From Faeciplasma gallinarum (GTDB taxonomy: Bacteria > Bacillota > Clostridia > Oscillospirales > Ruminococcaceae): a DNA stretch of 64,000 bases. The first letter of the stretch is position 1. The number at the start of each line of letters is the position of its first letter. The notes under the pieces are model-generated. The model was not told where the DNA came from, made no database searches, and saw nothing but the letters and a program-made list of their open reading frames with translations. Location: contig DVIR01000039.1 in assembly GCA_018711085.1 (NCBI GenBank), forward strand, positions 1-64,000. The letters are read 5' to 3'. Below, in pieces: positions 1-8,861 of the stretch. A program made the translations under genes and the position numbers.

Positions 1-9
1 ACCGCACTG

Positions 10-670
10 ATGGCTGCATCTATGGCGATCCCGTCTGCTTTTTTGAGCGGGTGCAGCAAAACAGACGACACATCAAAGGAGGACAATATGAATACATACA
101 GCATAGAAAAAGTCGAACACGAGCCGGGCGAACCGCTCACAGACGATGAAATCGACGAGCTTTACGGCGACGGACAGCTTAATTCAGATTGGCACGTAAG
201 AAAATGGTACGACATTTCAATGGAGATGATCGAAAAGTACCAGCCTGACATAATTTACTACGGCTACGGAATAAACTATGCGCCGTATGACAACCTGCCT
301 GACGCAAGCCGCTACAGAATGCTTGCAAACTTTTATAATCAGGCAAAGACCACCAACCCCGAAGGCGTGGTGTGCAACTATAAAGAGGGCGGATCCCTGC
401 CGTCTGAGGCGGTGTACAATAAAGAGCGCTCGTCTTTGGCCGATATAAACCCCGTGCCCTATCAGACCGACACCTCAATAGGCACAAAGTCGTGGTGCTA
501 TACTACCGTTTCAGCGAGGACGATATAGGCGAGACTCTTCAGATGGTTTACGACATGCCCGATTTTTTATGGGCTGCCGCCACGGTGCGTTTATGTTTGC
601 CACCGAGGAAACCGGCGGGTATGCGGACTTTGATTACGTCAGATTCGGAAGTGAGATTTTAAATAATTGA
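10..670 (+). pseudogene. chimeric glycosidase remnant (GH29 piece joined to GH43-like tail)
   Basis: The reading frame opens with a lipoprotein-like signal (lipobox FLSGC). It then resembles the middle of an alpha-L-fucosidase (GH29): a KYQPDIIYYGYG segment, then NYKEG, QTDTSIGTKSW. The usual N-terminal half of a fucosidase is absent. Near base 495 the frame should pass to VLYYRFSEDDIGETL, which resembles the C-terminal domain of GH43 xylosidases. After a run of six T (563-568) the coding frame shifts again to MGCRHGAFMFATEETGGYAD and runs to the stop at 668-670. One extra T would rejoin these last two parts. An AAAGGAGG stretch precedes the in-frame ATG at 88. I read it as a decayed fusion of two glycosidase genes. 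An assembly join or homopolymer error is possible, because this is the edge of the window. Confidence 0.7.
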
Positions 671-714
671 GTTTGCTATATCGGTTACCTTTCTTACCTC
701 AAATAGTGCAAAAT

Positions 715-751
715 GAAACGACTCCGCTTGATAACAGAGCAGAGCCGTTTC
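715..751 (-). terminator. terminator of the mrp-like gene
   Basis: On the minus strand a 12-bp stem, with some G-T pairs, closes an 11-base loop and is followed by ATTTTGC. It lies about 40 bases past the stop codon of the Mrp-like gene. The T run is short, so the terminator may be modest. Confidence 0.6.
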
Positions 752-788
752 TCTTATAAATAAACGAAAGGGATTATGGCGTAAATTT

Positions 789-1610
789 TTATTTGAGCAG
801 CTTGTCGGCGGCTTCTGTGAGCCAATCGCCTTCAAACAGCTCTATGCAGCCGTTGTCCGAAAGCTTTGAAAGCTCTCTGTCAAACGGGATCTTTGCAAGC
901 AGCTCTGTGCCGAACTGCTTTGCGGTCTCGGCAGTATGTCCCTCGCCGAATATCTCTATCTTTGCGTTGCAGCACGGGCACTTCACATAGCTCATGTTTT
1001 CGATGATTCCGAGTATAGGTATGTTCATCATCTTTGCCATGTTTGCAGCCTTTGCAACTATCATCGACACAAGCTCCTGCGGCGATGTGACTATTACTAT
1101 GCCGTCAAGCCTTATCGACTGGTAAACGGTAAGCGGCACGTCCGCCGTTCCGGGAGGCATGTCAACGAACATGTAGTCTACGTCGTTCCATACGACCTCG
1201 TTCCAAAACTGCTTTACAACTCCCGCAATTATCGGGCCGCGCCATACAACCGGCTGCGTTTCATCCTCCAAAAGAAGGTTTACGGACATCACCTCAATTC
1301 CCGTCTTGGTCACGACAGGGTAGATGTAATGCTCGTCTCCTCCGGCTTTTTGCGTCAGTCCGAAAGCCGTCGGTATCGACGGTCCGGTTACGTCCGCATC
1401 CAAAATTGCGGTTTTAAAATCGCGGCGCCTTGCTTCAACCGCCAAAAGCGACGTCACAAGCGATTTTCCCACGCCGCCCTTTCCGCTAACCACGCCTATT
1501 ACCTTTTTGATGTGGCTCAGCTCGTTTGTTTCAATGTGCATGTCCTGCGGCTGTGTCCTTGAAGAACACGCCTCGGAACATGTGGAGCAATCATGTGTGC
1601 ATTCCGACAT
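789..1610 (-). CDS. Mrp/NBP35-family P-loop ATPase, Fe-S cluster carrier
   Basis: This 273-residue protein belongs to the Mrp/ApbC/NBP35 family, which binds and transfers iron-sulfur clusters in the cytosol. The deviant Walker A motif GKGGVGKS is at residues 43-50, DADVTGPS and VDMPPGTADV follow, and a conserved CPCC (Cys211 and Cys214, the bridging CXXC) lies near the C-terminus. The N-terminus has extra cysteines (ECTHDCSTCSEAC), as in NBP35-like members, and could bind another cluster. AAAGGA sits 11 bases before the ATG. It appears to be a single-gene unit with its own terminator. Confidence 0.93.
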   Translation of the reverse strand: MSECTHDCSTCSEACSSRTQPQDMHIETNELSHIKKVIGVVSGKGGVGKSLVTSLLAVEARRRDFKTAILDADVTGPSIPTAFGLTQKAGGDEHYIYPVVTKTGIEVMSVNLLLEDETQPVVWRGPIIAGVVKQFWNEVVWNDVDYMFVDMPPGTADVPLTVYQSIRLDGIVIVTSPQELVSMIVAKAANMAKMMNIPILGIIENMSYVKCPCCNAKIEIFGEGHTAETAKQFGTELLAKIPFDRELSKLSDNGCIELFEGDWLTEAADKLLK

Positions 1611-1637
1611 TTAAATTAAAGTCCTTTCATTTTTGTT

Positions 1638-2798
1638 TTACCGCTGCGCGTTATCCTGATCGCTGCTCTGGATGTTGTCCGAGTTGCCGGTAACCGGAGC
1701 AGTGGTCTGCGTGCCTTCCTTTAAGGTCACGGTGATTATGAACCCGTCCACGTTGTTTCCCGAAATTTCATACGGGTATGGCGTGGACTGGTCGTCCATA
1801 ATGGGTATATAAACTGCCGTTCTTTCAGCCGAGGAAAGCGGCGTGTAGTATATCAGATACTGCGCTCCGTCACTCGTTTCCTTGTAAAGGAAGCCGGTGT
1901 CGATGGTGTAGTTCTTGATAAACGAGATGTACTCCTCAAGGCAGAAATCGTAATCCTTCATTATCTCCGCATGAGGTATTCCGACATATCTGAAGTGCCA
2001 CGGCTCGTTGTCTATAAACGTAAGCGCCTCTTTTCCGGCGGGGTATCTGTTTATATATCCGTACTTGTAGCAGTTGTCCATTATCCATTCGTAGTCGCCG
2101 GTGCCGTCAAAGTCTTCGTAGCTCTCGCCGTCGTATGTTGTAAAGTCAACTACAAGGCCGGTGTGATGCTCGCTGTATCCGGGCTTTGCAACAAGCGACG
2201 ATGATACCGCGCCCGTGCTCTCAAGCTCTTCGTCGTAAAGACCCTGCTGATACTCTATGGTTCTGTATCCGCTCCTGACCATTACGCTGTCGTTTTGAGT
2301 GGCGTTGTAAAAGTCAAGAAGCATGCTGTTGAGCGCATCCATGGCGACCGGCTTTATCATCACGCTGTAGTCGGAAACCCAGTAAGCCTGGTTCTTCTTT
2401 TCTCTGACAACAACCAAGTCGTCCTCGCTGACGCTGCCCAAAAATTCGATGTTGTTGTTGACAAGAACGAGATTTCCCTCGCCCAAGTCGGCAGCGGTCA
2501 TGTCGACAAAGTCAAAGACGTATGAGCTTTGCTTTGTGGGGTCTGATGTTGTTTCTATTTCCGGCGTCTGCGGCTCTGTTGCGTTCGGGTCTGTTGTGAC
2601 GGCGGGCGTTGTGACGGCGGGCGTTGTGACGGACGGGTCGCCATCTGTGCCCGGGGTGTCAGCGTCATCGCTATTAGCATTGCACGCCACGCATATGATT
2701 ATTACTATCAAAAGAACAATCGCAAGAGCTATTCCGACGTTCTTGTACTTTATTCTCACTTTCTTCCTGCGTCGATTGGGAGCGTAGTTTTGACTCAT
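1638..2798 (-). CDS. VanY-like D-alanyl-D-alanine carboxypeptidase (M15B), membrane-anchored
   Basis: This is a 386-residue peptidase of the M15B family, which trims D-Ala from the stem peptides of peptidoglycan outside the cell. Residues 1-20 are basic and 21-39 form one membrane segment. Residues 45-90 are a Thr/Pro/Asp-rich linker with a short TTPAVTTPAVTT repeat. The catalytic domain carries SGYRT (176-180), the zinc motif S209-x-H211-xx-G214 to D218, and EPWHF with zinc ligand His268. No vancomycin-resistance genes are nearby, so housekeeping wall remodelling is more likely than resistance. Pairing with the downstream mrp is not supported. Confidence 0.9.
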   Translation of the reverse strand: MSQNYAPNRRRKKVRIKYKNVGIALAIVLLIVIIICVACNANSDDADTPGTDGDPSVTTPAVTTPAVTTDPNATEPQTPEIETTSDPTKQSSYVFDFVDMTAADLGEGNLVLVNNNIEFLGSVSEDDLVVVREKKNQAYWVSDYSVMIKPVAMDALNSMLLDFYNATQNDSVMVRSGYRTIEYQQGLYDEELESTGAVSSSLVAKPGYSEHHTGLVVDFTTYDGESYEDFDGTGDYEWIMDNCYKYGYINRYPAGKEALTFIDNEPWHFRYVGIPHAEIMKDYDFCLEEYISFIKNYTIDTGFLYKETSDGAQYLIYYTPLSSAERTAVYIPIMDDQSTPYPYEISGNNVDGFIITVTLKEGTQTTAPVTGNSDNIQSSDQDNAQR

Positions 2799-2892
2799 AT
2801 ATTACATTCCTTTCTTAGTTACTTATATAATACACGTCCATCATACCACAATGCATAGAAAAAATAAAGATGTATTTTAATAAATATTGTGC

Positions 2893-2924
2893 TTCGACAG
2901 AAAAAACTAATGTTTTATGTCGAA
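2893..2924. repeat. inverted repeat TTCGACA/TGTCGAA
   Basis: A perfect 7-bp inverted repeat is separated by 18 A/T-rich bases. It lies about 95 bases upstream of the VanY-like gene, in a 353-base stretch (2799-3151) with no convincing gene. It could be an operator or a weak hairpin. I do not recognise it as a known regulator site. Confidence 0.4.
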
Positions 2925-3065
2925 TGAATCAGCCGCCGCCTCGGAGCATGCGCAGCCGGCAGATACTTAAGCATCAATTATTAACCAAGGAGATTATACA
3001 CCGACAAGCCGCCGCCGTCAACCGTCTTGAGCGCGCAAACCGCAGTACAAAATATGTACCATGCA

Positions 3066-3100
3066 AACAACCGCCCGAACAGAGTATCTGCTCGGGCGGT
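3066..3100 (-). terminator. terminator of the spore protein gene
   Basis: A perfect 9-bp stem (ACCGCCCGA/TCGGGCGGT) with a 13-base loop is followed on the minus strand by TGTTTGC. It lies about 50 bases past the stop of the spore protein gene. The T tract is weak but the stem is strong and GC-rich. Confidence 0.6.
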
Positions 3101-3151
3101 ATGCACAGGGAAGGCGAGATCACCTTTCCCCGCAAGTTTTAAAAGGATATC

Positions 3152-3340
3152 TTACTTTACAGAACCGGTCTTGTAAGCGTCGATCATCTTCTTGACCATC
3201 TGTCCGCCTACAGATCCTGCCTCACGAGAGGTGAGGTCGCCGTTGTAACCGTTCTTAAGATTAACTCCTACTTCGTTGGCAGCCTCAACCTTGAACTTTT
3301 CAAGTGTCTGTCTGCCCTGATCAGTGGTAATACCTTTCAT
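3152..3340 (-). CDS. alpha/beta-type small acid-soluble spore protein
   Basis: This 62-residue protein matches the alpha/beta SASP family, which coats and protects DNA in dormant spores and is degraded at germination. The first conserved block is ANEVGVNLKNGYNGDLTSRE, the region cut by the germination protease in the family. The second is GSVGGQMVKKMI. The start chosen is the ATG at 3340, which has AAAGGAG 9 bases upstream; a longer upstream frame has no such site. Sigma-G control is expected for the family, but I could not identify a confident sigma-G promoter. It shows that the organism descends from a spore former. Confidence 0.93.
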   Translation of the reverse strand: MKGITTDQGRQTLEKFKVEAANEVGVNLKNGYNGDLTSREAGSVGGQMVKKMIDAYKTGSVK

Positions 3341-3519
3341 TATGAAAATCTCCTTTAAAAAATTCAAACGATATAAGCACGTAAGCAAGCACGCCTGAAA
3401 TCATGCGGCGCATTGCTTTTTTCACGCCTTAAATGGGTTTGCAAAAGTATTATTTGCGCGCTGTTTGACGTTATTAGTGGTAATTTTTGATTTTCATAAC
3501 GATTAAAATCGACGAGCAG

Positions 3520-5256
3520 TTATTTTACGGTGAGAGTTATCTTTACTTCACGCTCCGATTCGGGGATGTCCTGCTCTGCTGACATGTACAGATACGGCAT
3601 GCCGTCCGCACCGAAGTGCACTCTTCTTATGCCGTCGATTCTGTCGCTCACGCCGAGAGTTTTGTGACCGTGGTATGTGATGAAGGTGTCGCCGAACTCA
3701 TCGACAAAGAATCCGTTGTGGCCGCATCCAAGCTCGCCCGCCACAAAGTCGGACGCCAGCACGGGCTTTAATGATTTTTTCCATACAGACATGTCTGTAA
3801 GCTCCGCACAGGTGTCTGCAACCATTGCTCCGAGCACATATGTGTCGCCGGCAGCGTCTCCGCCGGAATATGCAACATATACCTTGTCCTTGGTGACGAT
3901 GGGGTGAGGACCTTCGTTGTTGTCCGTGCCGTTTATGTTTTCCCAGCCGAAACGAGGTCTTGAGAAGAGCTGCGGGAAGGTTATGAGCTGCCACGGTTTG
4001 TTCACGTCAACCTCTGCAAACATCAGCATCGAGCCGCTGTCTGTTCCTGCCCACGTCCTGAACGACCATACGACAAAGCCTCTGCCCTTTACCTCAAAGT
4101 AAGTCATGTCGAGGGTTATGCCGTTTTTGTTGTCGCCTAAGGGGTTGATGCCAAGGTATCTTCCGTCAGGCATCACGCATCTGTGCGGCTCGCTCCAGTC
4201 GTCGGGGTTTAGCATGTCTCCGCCCTCTTTAAGCATCATCACATGCGACTGCGGGTCAAATCCGCCCTTTCCTATGGTGCAGAACAGACACATCCTGCCG
4301 TTTGCGATGTGGAACTCGGGCGCCCAGAAGGTGGACTCGTACTTGCCCTCGGTGTACGCCAAAATCGTGGAGCGCTTTACGTTTTCGTCAAAGAGCGCCT
4401 CAGGGGTCTGCGCCTGCCTTACCTCAAACTTTTTCTGTCCCTGAGCATCATCAGTGCCTATGAAGTAGTATTTGCCGTTGTAGTAGGTAATTATCGGGTC
4501 GCCCCACGGCCTTTGCTCAACGGGGAAGGGGAACTTGCGGCAGCGTATCTTTCCTTTGACGGTGTACTTTCCGGACTTGCCGAAATCCACGCCGCCAAGA
4601 TCCCAGTCAACCTTCTTTACGTGAGTCGAGCCGTCGGTGTACAAAACCTTTGCACTTATATCTTCAAGCTCCGCAGCATCCGACGCCGAAACATCCGTCG
4701 GGAGCAAAACTTCCTTAAATTCTATCTGCCTGTTGTCCTGAAGAAGAGTTACCGCAAGCTTTTCGGGTATTTCAACAGCCACCGCGTCATTTTCGCATAC
4801 GTCAAGCCCGCATGCGCCGTCAAGCGCCTCGGCCTTGCAGTCGCATCCGCTTTCGTCCTCACATTTGCAGCTCTTTTCGCAGACCTCGGGCCATGAAAAG
4901 TCCTTGAAGTCTTTTGTTGTCCACTTGATGACTTTTCCCGTCATCTCGGATTCGCAGGACTTCATGAATATTCCGTCCTTGATCTGATGCCTTACAAGCT
5001 CGTCGCCGTATATCGTGTATACGTCGCCGGTCTTTGACATGGACACATTTACAACGCCCGCCGACACAATGCCGTTGTTTTCATCAAAGTGGCACTCGGG
5101 GAAAAGCATGCCGTAGTTCATAAAAAGCGGGGTGTAGCTCTTTCCGCCGTCGCAGGACACCGCAAAGTGCACGCTTTGCGCCAGATATATTGAGTATGCG
5201 GGGCTGCTGTTTCTTGTGTACGCAGCTATCTTAAATTTGTTGCAAGGGTTGCTCAT
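3520..5256 (-). CDS. glycoside hydrolase family 43 enzyme
   Basis: This 578-residue protein has a GH43-type five-bladed propeller in its C-terminal two thirds, with RPWGDPIITYYNGKYYFIGT (the likely catalytic Asp), then STFWAPEFH, LDMTYFEV and NNEGPHP. GH43 enzymes are mostly beta-xylosidases or alpha-arabinofuranosidases. The N-terminal 200 residues contain a Cys-rich stretch (CEKSCKCEDESGCDCK) and a bacterial Ig-like linker. No signal peptide is seen, so it probably acts on imported oligosaccharides. The ATG at 5256 is chosen because GAGGAGG lies 6 bases upstream. Substrate cannot be fixed from sequence alone. Confidence 0.85.
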   Translation of the reverse strand: MSNPCNKFKIAAYTRNSSPAYSIYLAQSVHFAVSCDGGKSYTPLFMNYGMLFPECHFDENNGIVSAGVVNVSMSKTGDVYTIYGDELVRHQIKDGIFMKSCESEMTGKVIKWTTKDFKDFSWPEVCEKSCKCEDESGCDCKAEALDGACGLDVCENDAVAVEIPEKLAVTLLQDNRQIEFKEVLLPTDVSASDAAELEDISAKVLYTDGSTHVKKVDWDLGGVDFGKSGKYTVKGKIRCRKFPFPVEQRPWGDPIITYYNGKYYFIGTDDAQGQKKFEVRQAQTPEALFDENVKRSTILAYTEGKYESTFWAPEFHIANGRMCLFCTIGKGGFDPQSHVMMLKEGGDMLNPDDWSEPHRCVMPDGRYLGINPLGDNKNGITLDMTYFEVKGRGFVVWSFRTWAGTDSGSMLMFAEVDVNKPWQLITFPQLFSRPRFGWENINGTDNNEGPHPIVTKDKVYVAYSGGDAAGDTYVLGAMVADTCAELTDMSVWKKSLKPVLASDFVAGELGCGHNGFFVDEFGDTFITYHGHKTLGVSDRIDGIRRVHFGADGMPYLYMSAEQDIPESEREVKITLTVK

Positions 5257-5385
5257 AATATTCCTCCTCAGCTGAAAACGATGATTTTCACATGCCAACG
5301 TCTTCGTACAAGATTATATATCAATATGATACCATATATCTTTAAAAAAACAATGACGACATGACTTGTAATCCTTGATGAATAC

Positions 5386-5414
5386 AAAAAAGCCCCCGAA
5401 CATTGTTCAGGGGC
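5386..5414 (-). terminator. terminator of the dap operon
   Basis: On the minus strand a 10-bp stem (GCCCCTGAAC/GTTCGGGGGC) with a 3-base loop is followed by six T. It lies 35 bases past the dapL stop and ends the dapA-lysA-dapF-dapL unit. Confidence 0.88.
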
Positions 5415-5448
5415 ATGAAAACGATATTATCGCAAATCAGTCCGCGGA

Positions 5449-6633
5449 TTATTTGCCGAGCATCTTTTTAAGCCTTGCCATGGCCTCACGGGTGTTTTCA
5501 TGGGTTGAGAAGGATGTCAGCCTCAAGTATCCCTTTCCGTTTTCGCCGAATCCCTCGCCGGGCGTTCCGACTACGTTTGCCTCGCTCAAAAGCTTGTCAA
5601 AGAACTCCCACGAGCCCATGCCGTTCGGGCACTTGAGCCAGATGTAAGGGGAATTCTTGCCGCCGAAGTACTTGATGCCGCACTCGTCAAGCGCCTGCAT
5701 GAGTATCTTTGCGTTCTCCTGGTAGTACGCTATGTTTTCCTTTACGCCCTTTTGTCCCTCGGGGGTAAACACTGCGTTCGCACCGCACTGAATTATGTAT
5801 GACACGCCGTTGAACTTTGTCGATTGACGGCGCAGCCAGAGCTTGTTCAGATCCTGATCGTACTTGAGCGCCTTGGGAACTATGGTGTATCCGCAGCGTG
5901 TGCCGGTGAAGCCTGCCGTCTTGGACAGCGAGCATATTTCAATGACGCACTGCTTTGCGCCCTCGACTTCGTATGCGGAGTGTGGAACGTCGCTGTCTGT
6001 GATGAAAGCCTCGTATGCGGCGTCGAGAAGTATTATTGCACCCTGTTTCTTGGCATAGTCCACCCAAAGCTTGAGCTGATCTTTGGTGTATGCGGCGCCG
6101 GTGGGGTTGTTGGGCGAGCAAAGATATATTATGTCCGCCTTTACGCTGTCGTCGGGGAGGGGAAGGAAGTTGTTTTCCTCCGTCGCATCCGCGTATATTA
6201 CTTTTCTGCCGGCTAAGAGGTTTGTGTCAACGTAGACGGGATATACCGGATCGGTCACTAAAACTATGTTGTCGTTGTCAAACAGGTCGAGTATGTTTCC
6301 TAAGTCGCTCTTTGCGCCCTCCGAAACAAACACTTCCTCTGTGTCTATGTCAACGCCGAAGCTGTTCTTATAGTAGTTTACTATGCTCCGGCACAAAAAG
6401 TCGTAGCCGCGATACTCGCCGTAGCCCTTAAACGTCTCCTTTACGCCCATCTCGGATACAGCCTTATGCATGGCGTCTATTACCGCGCTGCAAAGGGGAA
6501 GGGTGACGTCTCCTATGCCCATCTTGATTATGTTTGCCTCGGGGTGTTCGCTTGCATACTTTGCCGTGCGCTGAGCGACTTCGGCAAAGAGATAGTTTTC
6601 CTTGATCCTCGAAAAATTGTGATTGGTCTTCAT
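5449..6633 (-). CDS. dapL: LL-diaminopimelate aminotransferase
   Basis: This 394-residue class I/II aminotransferase converts tetrahydrodipicolinate to LL-diaminopimelate in one step, bypassing the acyl intermediates. The N-terminus (FSRIKENYLFAEVAQRT) and the block IKMGIGDVTLPL are typical of DapL. CSPNNPTGAAY contacts the cofactor and Lys238 in SLSKTAGFTG holds PLP. It is last in the operon and overlaps dapF by 4 bases. Its product feeds DapF directly. Confidence 0.97.
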   Translation of the reverse strand: MKTNHNFSRIKENYLFAEVAQRTAKYASEHPEANIIKMGIGDVTLPLCSAVIDAMHKAVSEMGVKETFKGYGEYRGYDFLCRSIVNYYKNSFGVDIDTEEVFVSEGAKSDLGNILDLFDNDNIVLVTDPVYPVYVDTNLLAGRKVIYADATEENNFLPLPDDSVKADIIYLCSPNNPTGAAYTKDQLKLWVDYAKKQGAIILLDAAYEAFITDSDVPHSAYEVEGAKQCVIEICSLSKTAGFTGTRCGYTIVPKALKYDQDLNKLWLRRQSTKFNGVSYIIQCGANAVFTPEGQKGVKENIAYYQENAKILMQALDECGIKYFGGKNSPYIWLKCPNGMGSWEFFDKLLSEANVVGTPGEGFGENGKGYLRLTSFSTHENTREAMARLKKMLGK

Positions 6634-7478
6634 ATGTTTACCTCTCCTTCGTAAGAGAACTCCGCAGGCCCTCTCATTGTTATGCTGTAGTCGCTGCCGC
6701 AGGTTATTTTAAGATCGCCGCCGAGCAGCTTGACCGTTATCTCCTTGTTCATCTCGCAGATTCCGTTTTTGACAGCTGCGGCTACGCTTGCACAGGCGCC
6801 CGTTCCGCATGCTAAGGTCTCTCCGCTGCCTCTTTCCCATACTCTCATCTCAAGCGTGGCGTCGTCGATCACTTTTATAAATTCCGTGTTCACTCTTTCG
6901 GGGAATATGGGGTTGTGCTCAAACTGCGGACCTATCTTTTCAAGGTCAAGGCTCTTTGTGTCGTTCACAAACGTCACGCAGTGAGGATTGCCCATCGACA
7001 CGCATGTGATCACCCACTCACCGCACTCAAGCGACAGCTTTTGAGACACCATCTCGTCGCCGCCGAATATCACCGGCACGTCGGATGCTTTGAAGTCCGC
7101 CTTGCCCATCTGCACGGAAACGCTTTTTACAACGCCGTCCTCGACATCCATGTCGAGCGTCTTGATTCCCGCGAGGGTTTCAAGCGTGACGCGCGTCTTG
7201 TCGGTAAGCCCTTTTTCGTACACGTACTTTGCCACGCATCTTGTGCCGTTTCCGCACATCTTTCCTTCGCTGCCGTCGGCGTTGAACATGCGCATCCTAA
7301 AGTCCGCGACTTTTGAGGGGAGTATTATTATCACTCCGTCGCTGCCGACGGAAAAATGTCTGTCGGACAGCTTTATTGCAAGCGCAGACGGGTCGTCAAC
7401 CTTTTCTTCAAACCCGTTTATGTAGATGTAGTCGTTGCCTATTCCGTTCATCTTGGTGAATTTCATGCCGGTACTCAT
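6630..7478 (-). CDS. dapF: diaminopimelate epimerase
   Basis: This 282-residue enzyme epimerises LL- to meso-diaminopimelate, needed for peptidoglycan and lysine. The two catalytic cysteines are visible: Cys75 in KMCGNGTRC and Cys224 in LACGTGACAS. The start is either the ATG at 7478 or the one at 7466 (MKFTKMNGIGNDY); an AAAGGCGG sequence fits the first with short spacing. It overlaps dapL by 4 bases and follows lysA by 18, so expression is coupled. Confidence 0.97.
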   Translation of the reverse strand: MSTGMKFTKMNGIGNDYIYINGFEEKVDDPSALAIKLSDRHFSVGSDGVIIILPSKVADFRMRMFNADGSEGKMCGNGTRCVAKYVYEKGLTDKTRVTLETLAGIKTLDMDVEDGVVKSVSVQMGKADFKASDVPVIFGGDEMVSQKLSLECGEWVITCVSMGNPHCVTFVNDTKSLDLEKIGPQFEHNPIFPERVNTEFIKVIDDATLEMRVWERGSGETLACGTGACASVAAAVKNGICEMNKEITVKLLGGDLKITCGSDYSITMRGPAEFSYEGEVNI

Positions 7479-7496
7479 TCCGCCTTTCTTTTTAAG

Positions 7497-8810
7497 TTAC
7501 AGGTCGTTTAAGACGATGTCGTCAAGCGATTCTCTTCTTACGGCGAGGCAGTCAGAGCCGTCTCTTACCATGACTATCGGAAGCCTTGGGATGCGGTTGT
7601 AGTTTGACGCCATGGAGTAGTTATACGCTCCGGTAGTCAGCACAGCCACAAGGTCGCCCCTGCCGACGTCCTGCGGGAACATGACCTGCGGCTGAATGAT
7701 GTCGCCCGATTCGCAGCACCTTCCCACAAGATCCGCTTGAAGTGTGCGCGGCGCATCCGCCTTGTCTGCCGGTATCACGGTGTACTTCGAGCCGTACAGG
7801 GCGTATCTCGGGTTGTCTGTCATGCCGCCGTCAACCGATACATAGTTTTTGTATCCGGTTATTTTCTTTACCGTGCCGACGGTGTAAAGGGTGATTCCCG
7901 CGTCCGCTACTATGCTCCTTCCCGGCTCAAGCCTTATCGAGGGTCTTGAAATGCCGAGCTTTTCACACTTTTTATTTATAAAATCCGCAACCTCTTTTAT
8001 GTTGTCGCGTATGCTTATCTGCGGCTGGTCGCTTACGTATCTGACGCCGTATCCGCCGCCGAGGTCGAGTATCTGCGCCTCATATGAGCATCTGTCCTTT
8101 ACGCTCTTTATGAAATCGAGCATAATATCGGCGCTTCTCAAAAATACATCGGAGTCAAACACCATAGATCCGACGTGGCAGTGGAACCCGCACAGCTTAG
8201 CATGTTTTTTTTCAAGCGTGTGAAGGGTTATTTCCATAGCCTGGCCGGTTTCTATCGCAGTGCCGAACTTTGAATCTACCTTTCCCGTGGCAACCTCGTC
8301 ATAGGTGTGAGGGTCTATTCCGGGCGTGAGCCTGAGCAAAAGTTTCTGCGTTATGCCCTTTTGCGCCGCTATTTTGTCGATGGCGTCAACTTCCTCGACG
8401 TTGTCGCATACAAAGTATCCGACATGCGCGTCCATTGCAAAGGCTATGTCCGCATCCGTCTTGTTGTTGCCCTGAAAATACGCCTTTTCCATGGGGAATC
8501 CCGCCTTCAATGCGGTGTATATTTCCCCGCAGGAGACAACGTCCGCGCCCAGTCCTTCCTCGTTTATTATCTTGTATATCATCTTAAAGCTTGCCGCCTT
8601 GCTCGCATACAGCGCGCAGGAGTCGTCGCCGAAGAACTCACTGAGCGCCTCGCGGTATTCGGCGCAGTTGCGGCGTATTCTGTTTTCGTCCATGACGTAA
8701 AGCGGTGTTCCGTACTTGCGCGCAAGCTCCTTTGTGCTCACGCCTTTACCGTCGCCGAAATAAAGCTCTCCGTCCTTGATTGACAGGTTGTCGGTCAGTA
8801 ATTCACTCAT
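7497..8810 (-). CDS. lysA: diaminopimelate decarboxylase
   Basis: This 437-residue PLP enzyme of the alanine-racemase fold converts meso-diaminopimelate to lysine. Lys71 in YASKAAS binds PLP, HCHVGS and DLGGGYG form the phosphate region, and the CCESGD motif supplies the second active-site residues. AGGACG precedes the ATG. It is second in the riboswitch-controlled operon. Confidence 0.97.
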   Translation of the reverse strand: MSELLTDNLSIKDGELYFGDGKGVSTKELARKYGTPLYVMDENRIRRNCAEYREALSEFFGDDSCALYASKAASFKMIYKIINEEGLGADVVSCGEIYTALKAGFPMEKAYFQGNNKTDADIAFAMDAHVGYFVCDNVEEVDAIDKIAAQKGITQKLLLRLTPGIDPHTYDEVATGKVDSKFGTAIETGQAMEITLHTLEKKHAKLCGFHCHVGSMVFDSDVFLRSADIMLDFIKSVKDRCSYEAQILDLGGGYGVRYVSDQPQISIRDNIKEVADFINKKCEKLGISRPSIRLEPGRSIVADAGITLYTVGTVKKITGYKNYVSVDGGMTDNPRYALYGSKYTVIPADKADAPRTLQADLVGRCCESGDIIQPQVMFPQDVGRGDLVAVLTTGAYNYSMASNYNRIPRLPIVMVRDGSDCLAVRRESLDDIVLNDL

Positions 8811-8861
8811 TTAAAACGTCCTCCGAATGGTGGATATGTCCACGATTTTGCCTTTTTGCTT

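Noticed and set aside
936..1562. A 208-codon open frame opposite the Mrp-like gene
   Set aside because: It is an antisense shadow of a clearly conserved gene.
1638..2798. VanY-like gene as part of a vancomycin-resistance cluster
   Set aside because: No vanH, vanA/B-type ligase, vanX or two-component genes are nearby; M15B carboxypeptidases are common housekeeping enzymes.
2870..3142. A 90-codon open frame on the plus strand
   Set aside because: It runs through the terminator of the spore protein gene and has no ribosome site or familiar motif.
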